The position numbers and the translations under genes are program-made. 64,000 bases of DNA, from the NCBI RefSeq assembly GCF_008831285.2, contig NC_045151.1:11520571-11584570 (forward strand). Direction: 5' to 3'. Below the pieces are notes generated by a model that ran no database searches, was not told the DNA's origin, and saw only the letters and a program-made list of their open reading frames with translations. This document shows, piece after piece, positions 1 to 11,164 of the stretch. The DNA comes from Nymphaea colorata. Lineage: Eukaryota; Streptophyta; Magnoliopsida; Nymphaeales; Nymphaeaceae. Each line of letters starts with the position of its first letter. Within the stretch, counting starts at the first letter, position 1.

Positions 1-3000
1 GATCTACAGGAGTTTTTTGTTCAGCTGTACAATCTGATCCTTGAGTACAGTCCTGACAGGTTTGGGCTGAGCATTTTATATTCATGTTCAAGATTCAAAC
101 TCATCCCATGATTTATTTATATTTTTTCTTTGATGAAAGGCTGCTCTTCTAATATATTGATTTTAAGATATCTATATATGCTTTTAGTTGGCACATCTAT
201 GATGAAAAATCTTAAGTATTTTTTTTCCATTCATGCTCCTTGAGATTTTTGAGGAACTTATTGGCTTGCATTTTTTGGCAATGGTTTCTGTAATGTTAGT
301 GGATGCTATATAAAACATTTCCATTGCATCCTTCTGAGCATTATGTAAGTTATGTTGACAATGTTGTTGTTGTCTATAACCAAATACCTTTTGCATTGAA
401 TGTTGTATTTCTTCCCATGTGTTTTTCTCTGGCTGGTTGGTCAATCTATTTAAGGAATTTCAACAACCATCCTTTTCTGGTACTTCTGTAATCTCTGTCA
501 CACGGGTACTCCTCTTAAGGAGGAGTGCCCCCACGGTACCGGTACGGGTACGGCCGTGGGTGCGTTTTTGACCATTTTCGGACTCGGTCAACTTTGACCG
601 AGTCCAAAATTGTCCATACATGTTTTTTTTGTTTCGAGCGGTGGCATCAAATGTAATTTTGAAAAAATTAAAATGGTACTGGGTAAAAAATGAATAAAAC
701 ATAAAACTTAGAAGTTAAAAACATTTCGATAAAGAGAGTGTCGACGAGCTTTTAGGATTTAGGGTTTTTAGATTCTGGGGAACGCTAAATCCAGGCGATT
801 CTGATTTCCGACGAGGTTTTCCAACCTCAAATTCACTGGCGGAGCATACCAGCGTCTCTTTGTCTGCGTTGAGTTGCAGCAACGACGGACTGGTGCACTT
901 TCCGGCACCGTGCAGGCCTCTGACGGACTGGTGCATTTTCCAGCGCCTTGCAGACCTCCGACAGCTACATCCGGGCTCAGGTAGGATTCCCGTTAGCTTT
1001 TCAGTCCATTTGGATATGTGCATTGGACATTTTGAGGTAAGTAATACTTTTGTTGGTTTCTAATGTTTGTTTTATGTCCGTTAGTTTCTAGTTTTTTGTT
1101 TTCAATCGATTAGTTCCAAGTTTTTTGTTTTCAGTCGATTTGCATATGTCCATTAGTTTCTAGTTTTTGTTTTCAATCGATTAGTTTCAAGTTTTTGTTT
1201 TATGTCGATTTGCATATGTCCGTTTACTGTTTTCTGGTAGATCATCTGATTTTTTTTTTTAACGTGCTTGAATTGTTGTATATATTTTCAGTTATTGGAT
1301 CATGATTTATGAATATGCTATTCTGTTTGTAATTTTTGATATATATATGTGTATGAATATGTTATTTTGTTTGTAATTTTTATATATATATATGTGTGTG
1401 TGTGTATGGCCGTACCTCTGTACCCAAGTTTTTTTAAAATGGTCCGTACCTGCACCCGCACCGTTACCCGTACTCATGTGACATAGCTGTAATGGTTTTT
1501 GTAACGTTATTGATGCTATGTGAAATATGCTCATTGCCCATTGCCTCCATCTGAGCATTATATAAGTAGTTATATTAGCAGCATCGCTGTTGGCCATAAC
1601 CAAGTACTTTTATGCGTTGATGTCTTTTACTTTTCATCCATTGGCATAGATAGTTCATCCCATGTGTTTCTCTCAAGTGATTTGGTCAATCCTTTGAGGA
1701 GCTGAAATTGCAATGCAATGCATTCTGATTTAAATGGTAGCTTTCATTTTGCATTGCTAATGCAAGAAATCATTACCTGTATGATTGCTGAGTATTGATA
1801 CTTTTTCTGTTTATTTCCAGGGAAAATCTTGGTGGTTTATTTGCTGAAGCTTTGAAGGTAATGTTATGTGAAGATAGGCAACATGACATGCACAGAGCAG
1901 CTGCTTTCATCAAACGTTTGGCACCCTTTTGTCTTACTTTTGGTTCAGGAGAGGCAATGACAGGTACGTAAAGGCCACTATGAAAGTTCAACCGTGTGCG
2001 CACACACACAGACACACATACAGGTGGGGGTTTGTGGGGTGGGGGTGGGGGTGGGGTTGTGGGGTGCGGGAGAGAGTGAGAGAGACCAATTCTACCAAAC
2101 TATACAGAAATCAGCTAGGTCCGTGTTGCAATTAAGTCAAATTAATTTATGAACTATGTTAGGATCATAATAACAAATATCGCCGATATTTTAAAGATCC
2201 ATGAAGGGAAAACTTGAGCCATTTTTAAAGGAAAATCTCACGAAATTTTCAAAATTACACTGATACATATTTCTCACAATAATATCACAAAGTTATCCGA
2301 GTATTTCCCTTCTTTGTACGGCCCTTTTCTAGTGCAACTTTTCTGTGTTTCCAATTTTTTGTTTTTAAAACTATTTAGAATCTTGGTCAATTTATTTCTT
2401 GGAAAATTTCTAGCACCATTCGTTCACGTTGTTCATACACCGGTGCATGCATGAACAAGTGCACTTATTTATGTTCTGCAAGAGAAAACAATTCTTATAA
2501 TTCTATCGTATGATAAATTCATGTTTCTTTTTTCACTTTTTCTCCGTTCATGGTCATCTGCAATTATGTGCATGTCTAGTGTCCGTTATTTGAAAAAAAA
2601 TGTCCTAATCTGCTAAGAATGCCAATAGGAGAAGGTTTACTTCATTAAAATGATGAGTCAGTCGCCCCTTCATTTTACAGTAATTACAATTTATGTGTTG
2701 GATGTAATGATATAGGAACCTGAGTTGTTTCATGTTATTTTCATGGTTTTCATGTTCATATGTAATTCAGGATGTCTTGCATGCTCTCTCTTATGATTAT
2801 GTTCCGAACTCTTAATAATTTTGCAGCCATGGTCACTTTGAGACATCTGCTTCAGAAAAACAGCAAAGCCCAAAGCCTATTGGAAAATGATGGAGGTGGT
2901 GGCTCCTTGGCGGGTCCTATAGCAGTACGGCACAAATTCTTGTCTTCTTTTTTTTTTTTTAGTTACAACTAGAGAAGTATAATCCAAATCTTAGTTCAAT

Positions 3001-3573
3001 CGTTAGTAAGTTGTAGATTCTAGCCGGAATAGCAGATACGGTAGGAATCACTTCTTCGTGGCTTGCCAGAAATTTCCAATGATTCCATTTTTATCTCACT
3101 TTTTGCAGAAATATCATCCGGATGCATCAGATCCAAATCTGAGTGGTGCACTGACATCGGTTCTATGGGAGCTCAGCTTGCTTAACAAGCATTATCATCC
3201 AGCTGTTTCAGCAATGGCTTCTAGCATCTCTAACATGAACGTTAAAAACAGCCAGATCTACCTCTCAACGCTGACTCCTCAACAAGCATTTAGTGAGTAC
3301 TCGGTAGACCAAGAGAAGTTCACTGGATTAACAAAACCTCCCAAGACCATCCGCAACCGAAAGAGAGTATCTAAATCATCCACTTTTCTTTCTACTCACA
3401 CAAGCAACCAAGAATTCGTTGAAGATGATAAATTGATCAAAAGTTTTTCAGATCATTTTGAAGTGCTTAGAGATATCACTGATAATGAGAAACTGAGACG
3501 GGAGTTGGACCTCACGTTATCCTCCTTACACTTGTACAAAAAGTTCAGAAAACAGAAGGAAAATGGGCTCTGA
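1..3573 (+). CDS. NOC3: NOC3-like nucleolar complex protein, 3' exons (partial)
   Basis: C-terminal 254 residues of a NOC3 homologue, assembled from four exons: 1-59 (runs off the left edge), 1821-1963, 2827-2924 and 3109-3573. All junctions are GT-AG and the phases agree (59 nt leaves 2, 143 nt leaves 1, 98 nt leaves 0). The translation starts DLQEFFVQLYNLIL, continues through AAAFIKRLAPFCLTFGSGEA and LRHLLQKN, and contains YHPDASDPNLSGAL and ALLNKHYHP-like blocks (here LLNKHYHPAVSAMASSI) typical of the CBF/Mak21-type end of NOC3. The tail is basic and ends at TGA 3571-3573. NOC3 is known from yeast as a nucleolar factor in 60S subunit maturation, also linked to replication initiation; plant function is inferred by homology. 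The first visible intron (60-1820) is enlarged by a transposon-derived insertion. The family call is from remembered motifs, not a search. Confidence 0.88.
280..1700. repeat. Diverged direct duplication inside the NOC3 intron
   Basis: About 180-210 bp near 280-460 and 1490-1700 are diverged copies in the same orientation. Shared landmarks are TCTGAGCATTAT, CATAACCAA.TAC, TTCATCCCATGTGTTT-like text and TTTGGTCAATC. They flank the hAT-like insertion at about 484-1497. Both copies are non-coding intron sequence. Identity is clearly below that of a recent duplication. Confidence 0.6.
484..1497 (+). mobile_element. Non-autonomous hAT-like derivative in the NOC3 intron
   Basis: The right end (about 1290-1497), read in reverse, matches the left end of the antisense hAT copy at 60925-61200. 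Both have TATGTCACAT, GTACGGGT-type short repeats, GGTACGGACCATTTT, AAACTTGGGT, a GTACGGCC block, a CA/TA run, and AAAAATTACAAACAGAAT followed by ATAAATCATGATCCAA. The left end (about 484-560) carries TGTCACACGGGTAC and GTACGGGTACGGCC in inverted orientation. No transposase coding is visible inside. Exact ends and an 8-bp target duplication could not be fixed by eye. It lies wholly in an intron and so need not disrupt the gene. Confidence 0.6.
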
Positions 3574-3694
3574 GATCCAAGAAAAGGGATAAAATTTTGA
3601 CCTGTAATTTTTAAAGAATTATTCAATTTGTAATTGCTGCTTTGGCTTACATGTGAAGAGTTGCTTCTTTTAGTCCAGCGGCATTGCTGGGTAT

Positions 3695-3730
<36 letters not shown>

Positions 3731-5744
3731 ATGCTACTGAGAATGTCCATCTTGGAATCTACATTTGTTTGAGCTGCATAGAGGAAAACCCTTTCATTGG
3801 TAGATTTCGTCGGCCAAGAACCAGCTTAATTTTGAGGGTTTCGTTGCACAAGACCACCTTGTTAGACGAAGTTGCAATTTGTTTTTAATGTGAATTCGAT
3901 TGTAAAATTTGAATTTGGTATGAAGAATCTTAATTTGAATTTGATTGTAAAATTTGTAGAATCCTTCATTTGCTTGTTGTCGAGGAAAATTTGCATTAAG
4001 TGCAAGCCAGCTCTATGCTGGCCTGTAGATGGGGCCTCATAGTATTGGGGGATCTTAAATTCCATCTAAAATTTCTTCTTCGACTTCTCTAAACATGGAC
4101 AGAGATGATGCATATTGATTTACAGAGAGGATGCATATTGATTTCTTGTTCATGCATGGCGTGATCATAATCTACTCTTGTGATGAAAATGTGTTTCCTT
4201 GTTAAGCAAAACTACTGCTGCAAATGTAGAGGACAATTGATCATTGTCAGTGATGAGTTGCATGGTGAAGTTCGAAAATTACCAGCAATCTTGGTGAACT
4301 GTATGGACAAATCAGTGCTTTATTTTTCACAATCTTGGTGAAGTTCTGAAATCAGTGCTTTATTTTTTCACAATCAATGAATAAATACCAATGGACAAAT
4401 CTAGTGTATAATGACATGGGATAATAAAACAAAGTGTGGAGAACTCTATGAGACACTTTACTTTGGAAGTCGGCTGTGTTTTTTCCCCCTCATTTCATTC
4501 TTTTGCTGATAGGTTGCTGATATGCCAATCCAGTAGATCAAAAATAAAGATTGTTGGCACTAACATGGCAAGCAAGGATGATTGATTTTGTTTAATTCAT
4601 CTGTAGCTGAACCCAGAATCTTGTTATGAGACAATCTTATTTAGTTCTTCAGCTAAGAACGTCTTATATTTAGAGAATGTAAGATCATTGGTAAACATAT
4701 ATATTTATTGTTGGGTCGATGGTACTCTTCCCAGAAAGAGGAGTTTTTACCACCCGCATGGCCATAGATGATTGAATTCTCCTACCCAAAATTTTCACAA
4801 TGACACTTTCAGTAATCCTCTGCAGCCAACAAGGGCAGGGCAAAACTTCTTTTGAAGAAAATTACTTCTGATAATAAAGGTACTATTAGAATGTCCATGA
4901 CCATATGGGTGAAAGAAACAATAAAACTCTACGCGCATACGCTGCTAAGACTGCTGATTTTGGAACCGATATAAAGTGTGACTAATCGATGAGAATTTTG
5001 GTATTTTTTTTTAAAGAATTTTAAACCAAATGCGCACAGTACACACACACACGCCCTTAGTATTGGTTGATTTGATCTCATACGAATAGATTAGGATAAA
5101 AACCTATACAAACCAACCGTACAAATATTTTTTTAAGAACGTTTTGATGAGAAACGTATATCAAATTAATCCTTTTTTGAGTTGATTAATGCCTTTATAG
5201 TAATAAAAAAAAATGAATGGATTTTATAGCATCAAAATTTTACTTGTAGAAAAAACAAATTTCTTATGGAAACATCTTAAATTAAGACTTCTTTTATGTT
5301 AAATTAGTGTTTATAAATAACTATAGAATGTTCACATTTTATCTAAAATATATTTTAACAAGAATTGAAGTGGTTGGCTTTTATCTGTAAGTGGTCTGGG
5401 ATAATACCAATTTTCCAAATCTGGATTGCTACTGGTGATATTCCACCATCCAACTTTATCAGCTGTTCAGCCCCATCTGACTCGTTTAGCCACGTTGCAG
5501 CTAATTATTTTAAATCTAACCATACAGTTTATTCAAAGTCCAAATCTATCTGTACCAAAAAAAAAAAAATATCAGCAGATTAAATTTTCTAAAGAATTAA
5601 AAATAACACCCTATTTTTTTACCCTCGTATAGAACTTCTGGACATTCGTACTTCATCTATAGCCGGAAATTGTGCCAGTGCTAGTGGCATGTCACCAAAA
5701 GAGCCATCCTATTGAATAAGGGTGCCAACAGATTCTACTTTTTT
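3574..5744. other. Gene-free AT-rich stretch downstream of NOC3
   Basis: No coding similarity was recognised. It starts with the presumed NOC3 3' UTR (an ATAAAA-like signal near 3589) and includes a (GT)n run at about 3698-3729. There is a short local duplication of CAATCTTGGTGAA text near 4290-4345. Short open frames are AT-rich and lack motifs. Confidence 0.6.
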
Positions 5745-6745
5745 TTTGAGATATTCACATATTTGGGTTCGAACATAACAATATGAAATCCGATTTTACA
5801 ATCTGAATCCAATTTTTACATTTACATCTAAATCTGAATTTTGAACCGAATCTGACAGGTTTTCAAAATGTATAAGCATTCTATACACAATTTTTATTTA
5901 AAACCAATTCTGATCCGGATCTGATTTGATGTCATTTCTTAAATTTGAATCCAGTCTGATTTCTTAATCGGATATTAAATCTTTTTTTTTTCGGATACCT
6001 GATTATTAGACAAGTGGCATTGATTAAATCTACATGTATTTACATTATTTAAAAGTACGTGGCTCAAAAAATAAAATTGTGAAGATCAGATGTGTACATC
6101 AAATTTAGACCAATATATTAAAAGCTTGTTATGTGAAATTCGATCTGCAGGCTAGCCTTTCGTGCTTCTTCGTATCAAATTTAGTCATATAGTGTTGGAC
6201 CGTTATTCATTTATTGTACTTTAAAAAGGAACATGAGAAATATATATCTAATTTGCTCTTGCATAACTTTCTACATGAGCTAATACATTAAATTATTCAG
6301 CTAACCAATTTTGATATTAATATGAAAATAACAAATATAGATATGATGAAACATGAATTAAGAATATTATTTGAAAAGCGAATATATGTGATTCAGATCG
6401 GATATCCAAAGAACATTCCAAAAAAATCGGATATGAAAAAAAAATAATATCCGATTAAGAAATGAGATCACATTTGGATTTAAGATCCAATCGAATTCAG
6501 ATTTGAATATATGTAAATATCCAATTGGATTGGGGTCTGATTTATTTTTAAACAAAAATCCTACACTAATGCACTTACATTTTGAAAATAAGCCAAATTC
6601 GATTCAAAACTCAGATTCGAATTTAGATTCAGATATGAATATAAAATATCAAATTCAGATTGTAAAATCCCATTTCAGATTTGGATTCAGATATGGTTTT
6701 TTTTTTTTGTGTTTGAATCCAAAGATGTGAAGAAGCAGATATGGA
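5745..6745. mobile_element. Fold-back (long inverted-repeat) element
   Basis: The left arm (about 5745-5995) is matched in inverted order by about 6400-6735. Paired landmarks are TTCACATATTTGGGTTC against the complement of GAATCCAAAGATGTGAA, GATTTTACAATC, TTTTCAAAATGTA, and TTTCTTAATCGGATATTA against the complement of TAATATCCGATTAAGAAA. The arms are imperfect, 250-330 bp, with an unpaired centre of about 400 bp. No ORF with recognisable function is inside. The structure fits a MITE or fold-back transposon; target duplications were not established. Confidence 0.7.
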
Positions 6746-7204
6746 TATATTCGATTCGAAATTGATCCATTAACATGTGCGTTCAAGAGTCAAATTGACC
6801 AATGCAAACTAATCAACATAAAAAAAATTGTTTGTTTGAAGGATTTAATCCACGGAAGGTTATGTTATTTTAATTTTTTTTTTTTTTTTAAATTTTGGGC
6901 CTACCTTTTACCTATAATTTGAAAATGGCCTATTTTCTGTGGCTTCCCTAACAAGGGTCACACCACTTTTTACGAGACCTGGGCTTCAAATGAATTTTTC
7001 CTAACATGAGAACAAAAAAACATTTGATGCAACTTTTTTTCAATATTGCCTTCTAGCTATCACTAAATTACATTCTTATCATTTTATCCAAACTTTTTTT
7101 CCTCACTAGTCAAGAGAAGTTCAGTTGAACCTAGTGTGAGGTAAGTCATAAAGAAACTTTCTTTTTTTTTATATATACATGAAAGTCCTTTAATCATTTC
7201 ATCT
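6746..7204. other. Gene-free spacer
   Basis: AT-rich with homopolymer T runs. No coding, RNA or transposon signature was recognised. Confidence 0.5.
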
Positions 7205-7435
7205 AAGCTGGCATCGGGACAGGTACCTAGTACTCGGTCCATTCGGACCTAGGGCCCAAAAAAAACGGCTTGGGCATAGGAACCGATTTGACTTGATTAA
7301 TTTTTTATATTATTTATATTTAATGATAATATATATATTATTATTAAAAATATATTTTATATTTAAAAAATTTATTTTACATTTACAAAAATTATTTTAA
7401 TCTGGACGGACCCAGGCTCGGTTTCGAGCAGGCCT
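7205..7435. repeat. GC-ended, AT-cored MITE-like repeat, copy 1
   Basis: The ends are GC-rich (GGCATCGGGACAGGTACC on the left, GGCTCGGTTTCGAGCAGG on the right) around a nearly pure AT core. The layout is the same as at 20222-20566 and 45230-45445, and the GGCRTCGGG-type end is shared with 11165-12370. Such GGGCATCGGGCC-ended repeats are common in plants and are usually treated as hAT-type MITEs; the class here is inferred. Confidence 0.55.
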
Positions 7436-8478
7436 AATTTCATCTCACCTAATGATATTTTATTGATGAAAGGTTGCTAGTGCAAAATTAGTCCGATTGT
7501 ATTAATAGCTTAACTGGTCATGTTGAGGTGCAAATGAAAATAGTTCGATTTTTGTGGGTGTTTCTTCCTAAACCACAAAATGAGTGAAGGGCTATGCCAA
7601 TTATTTGTATCCATCATAGAGACCTCAACGCAACGTTGAACCTTGGATGCCAAGGAAAAGAAAGAGGACAAGGGGTTGAGGGAGCTTCTGGACCGTCGTC
7701 CGGATGCCCTGCTCATTAGAAATGTGTTCTATCTCCAAATACTTTTAAAAAGACAAGATAAGTTGTACTAATTTTTTGGCGCTTATTTTACAATATTATA
7801 ATATTCAAGATCTTCATTTTATTCGGCTGTTGGATCTTTAGACTATGATTAACTATCACCACTAGCTCTTCTTCTTACGACATTAGTAGTACTGATGGTG
7901 ATACCAAGGTTATCAAAATCATACCTTCACGAGAAATCAGCCAAATGCATACGAATTAGCAAAAAATTATTATTACATCTAAAATATAGTTAAAAAGAAT
8001 AACAGAGAAAATTATTTTGCAATAAAAAAACTTCTCAAATTATTCGAAAAAAAAAAGAACCGTGTACAGCAGGTGGCACCCTTCGATCCGGCGGTGAATC
8101 GAATCATTATACGATCTTGATTGAGACTAAAGATTTCTGTAATTTCCCTCATTAATTGCCGGAATCCGGTACCGTTGGGGGGTCACAGTGATTAGGATAA
8201 GTTTTTGCAAACTTTGGTTCTCATGAAAGAATACGATTCCGCCTCCATTTGCTTAACTCTCTCCATCTTTCCAAAAAGCTGAGAACACGCCTTTTTCTGT
8301 GTCTTGTAAACGATGCTAAAGTCCTGTTATTCTTCGCCTTTACTCCATCCACTTCCACGATTAACAATACAATAAAAACCAAACTGAGAGGAAGATCTGA
8401 TCCGCCGCTTCTGCACCTGATCACCACTTCTCTCCCGTCCGGCGCCGGAGCTAAATTTAATTCCTAATTACCACCATC
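7436..8478. other. Spacer and presumed upstream region of the 8479 ORF
   Basis: No gene was recognised up to the ATG at 8479. Base composition shifts from AT-rich to GC-richer from about 8380, as expected for a 5' UTR. No confident TATA box was placed. Confidence 0.4.
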
Positions 8479-8949
8479 ATGAGGACGCTGGATCTGCAGC
8501 ATCTCATCTCCGAGACGCAGAAAGCCAAGCTGAAGACTCGACTGAAGGCGCTCCTTGCTCCGGCCGGCGCGCACCACAAGTTTGTAGTCATCCTCACAGT
8601 TTCGGTGTCGGCGCTGTGCGTCGGGATTATGGTTCCTCGGGCTGTAGATGGCATCGGATTCTTCGCGCCTCTCGTGATCTCCACCGGGCTGTGCGCCTTG
8701 GTGACCTTGCATGCGGACTGGCCGAGAAGCTGCTGGCGGTTAACCAGAAAGGCTACAGCGCTCCTGGAAGCCGCCGGCCGGAAGCCCGACGATGACGGCT
8801 CCGCGGTTTGGTCTGCTGCTGCTGCTGCTGCTGCAGAAGATAGGCACGCCGAGCATGAGAATTGGCAGGTTGATCTCATGGCCGAGAGTGCATGGAACGA
8901 CCACTTTGGACAGTACGCTACATGGCATTACGAAGCGGTGGAGCGATGA
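8479..8949 (+). CDS. Small two-helix membrane protein, unknown function
   Basis: Intron-free ORF of 156 residues with the start context CATCATGAGG and stop TGA at 8947-8949. The N-terminus is basic and amphipathic (about residues 11-27). Two hydrophobic segments follow, at about 34-51 (KFVVILTVSVSALCVGIM) and 57-78, separated by a short loop. A basic patch covers 83-91, a seven-alanine run sits around 113-119, and the acidic C-terminal part is rich in W, H and E. The alanine run is encoded by a (CTG/GCT)n repeat at about 8812-8833, a place where length may vary. Codon use is GC-rich compared with the surrounding DNA, which supports real coding. I do not recognise a family. It may be a lineage-specific membrane protein; a remnant of a longer gene is also possible. 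Confidence 0.6.
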   Translation: MRTLDLQHLISETQKAKLKTRLKALLAPAGAHHKFVVILTVSVSALCVGIMVPRAVDGIGFFAPLVISTGLCALVTLHADWPRSCWRLTRKATALLEAAGRKPDDDGSAVWSAAAAAAAEDRHAEHENWQVDLMAESAWNDHFGQYATWHYEAVER

Positions 8950-10274
8950 ACGCGGAGGCTGCAGGATGCCTGACGTAGAAGAGGTCGTCTTTCCTTGTTC
9001 TCACTAGAAAAGCTCTGAAAGTTTTCTCCTGGGAACAGCGTGTAGAATTCTGGAACCTTGTTGAGAGACTTGGATGAATGGTATTTTCTTTCACAAAATC
9101 TTGTTTTTCTGGGAAGAATGGTTGTGTTCCTGTGTGGAAAAATAGAAAAACCGATGCACTAAATCCATTACAGGCATACGAGGAGCATAACAGGGCCCGA
9201 ACATGTGGGCCGGCAGATTGAGAGGTGTGCAGGCAACAAATATTCACCGTAGGAGGATGGGGTATTTTAATTATATATATATATATTATAATTTTACAAT
9301 TCTTTTGTATCATTTTAAAAAGTTTTTTAAATTATTTTAATAAAAGTATTTTGGTCATCCAATTATGTGTGCACACCCACCCATGTGCACGTAACCAGCT
9401 TCGGTGCCTCAACCATCATAGGCTGGTGATGTGCGTCATAGGCTGGTGATGTGCGTCTCACTACATATGTCTTGGTTCCCATCACCTCAACATAAGCTTG
9501 GTTTTGTCTTCCTTTGGACTTAGGATATATGTACATATGCAAGGAGAAACCAGAGGGCGTTAACGATTAGATAAACTTGTCTAAAAAATTAGAGCACATT
9601 CATTCACACCTACTACTTATGCTCTCTGTCCTATAAATTTAAAATACTTGCACTTTGGTTTTTTTGGGCTTTGTCAACTAAAACTTACAGAATTTTAAGA
9701 TGGGACCAAAGAAATCCGTTGGAGTGCCTCACCTTCTCTACTGTCGCCTGAGTCCAGTGGAAACATACGACTATTTATATGTTAATGGTTCGATCTACTT
9801 AATTTGCTAGTTGAACGTAACGGGAAAAAAAAATTATGCGCTTCTTAAAAGCAGTCAGCCGTATACAAAACGAGGACAAATTTGCTAGTTGGTGGTTCCC
9901 AGATTACCTAATGCGCGCCCTCATCATTGTTGTGTCTCGGTTGGACTATTCACAAACAGGTAGCACCGGTTTCTTTGGAATAAAGAAGGTGCTACTTTAA
10001 AAGACTGCCAATGGATAGAACCTTAGATGACGGTTAAAATCAAGGTGGGATTGCTTTGTTTAATTGGATATATCGGGTGCATCAGACAACCCTTTGTTAA
10101 ATTAGAAGAAACAATCAATGATGTTTCTCCTAGTAGAATTTAGGAGTTCATTCCCAGTTTACTTCTGCAAATTAAGTGTGGAAGCAACTTGTCAGAAATT
10201 CTGGATATGGTTGATCAATTCTAAAAGTACATAGCTCTACTTTCAAGTTTCATGATTAATATAAAGATGGTTCT
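8950..10274. other. Gene-free stretch with a 20-bp tandem repeat
   Basis: No gene was recognised. Exact direct repeats of CATAGGCTGGTGATGTGCGT lie at 9417-9436 and 9437-9456, and there is a short (TA)n at about 9272-9286. The first part is probably the 3' UTR of the 8479 ORF. Confidence 0.5.
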
Positions 10275-10440
10275 TTTATGTTTGGCAACAGCGATACTTT
10301 GTGAGTGTTTCATGAATCTGACTCAAGATTGAGGTAGATTTATAGAACACTAGAACCATTGTACCATTAACCTACCACTGTATTTGAGACAAAATCATAA
10401 AACAATCACAAGGTGTCCCTTCTGCCAAATGACCCCTCAA
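10275..10440. mobile_element. MITE, copy a
   Basis: The left end TTTGGCAACAG...CTTTGTGAGTGTTTCATGAA is matched in inverted orientation by the right end (complement of TCACAAGGTGTCCCTTCTGC and CCAAATGACCCCT). The length (about 165 bp) and subterminal motif are shared with the copy at 10870-11042. It has no coding capacity. Confidence 0.7.
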
Positions 10441-10869
10441 GGTTGCAAGCAATTGATGCCCTACGAAGAAATTAATATCTTACAAGATACACCTGATAGT
10501 AATTAATGAGAGATTCAGATACCGATCTTTGGATACTGCAAAAATAGAACTATTAAACATGATTTTGCAGCTCAATATAAACATAGATTAAGTAGAATCT
10601 CTTGAGACAAAGTTGGGGAAAAAGAAACTTTATCTGTATTGACCCAAGTGAAAACACGAAAAAAGTTGTTCTGATTGGTTCAACTACTTGGGGAAGATGG
10701 TTTATTTTCAGATGCCAATGTGGGGTTAGGCAGACTCCTATTAGTCTATTTAAAACAAGATGACATGTACAAGCAGATGAACTGCAGAAAATTAACCAAA
10801 GGATTCCAGTTCAGTGATCTGTCCTTTCAGCAAAGGTGAAATAATAGAGAGAACGAGTTGCCATAGCTT
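10441..10869. other. Spacer between the two MITEs
   Basis: No gene was recognised. The AT-rich non-coding sequence has no evident repeat structure. Confidence 0.4.
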
Positions 10870-11042
10870 TTAGGGGTCATTTGCAAATTGAAATACCTTG
10901 TGAGTGTTCCATAAATCCACTCTAAAGATTGGAGCAGATTTATGGAACATTAGAACTAGGTGTTTATGAATTTGCCCCAATTTTAAAAATAGATTCATGA
11001 AATACTCACAAAATGTTTCATTTTTCAAATGACTCATCCTGA
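10870..11042. mobile_element. MITE, copy b
   Basis: Terminal inverted repeats start GGGGTCATTTGCAAATTG on the left and, read in reverse, GATGAGTCATTTGAAAAATG on the right. Each is followed inward by a TTGTGAGT.TT block. Same family as 10275-10440, with imperfect repeats of about 40 bp. It is non-coding. Confidence 0.75.
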
Positions 11043-11115
11043 AACAAAATTATGAAAGACAAGTTTGATTTGTATATTTTGACCCATCAAGTTCTCAGAC
11101 TTGTTTTTCAAAGGC

Positions 11116-11116
<1 letters not shown>

Positions 11117-11157
<41 letters not shown>
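11117..11157. repeat. (GA)n microsatellite
   Basis: About 20 uninterrupted GA units immediately left of the GC-rich element. Confidence 0.95.
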
Positions 11158-11161
<4 letters not shown>

Positions 11162-11164
11162 CTC

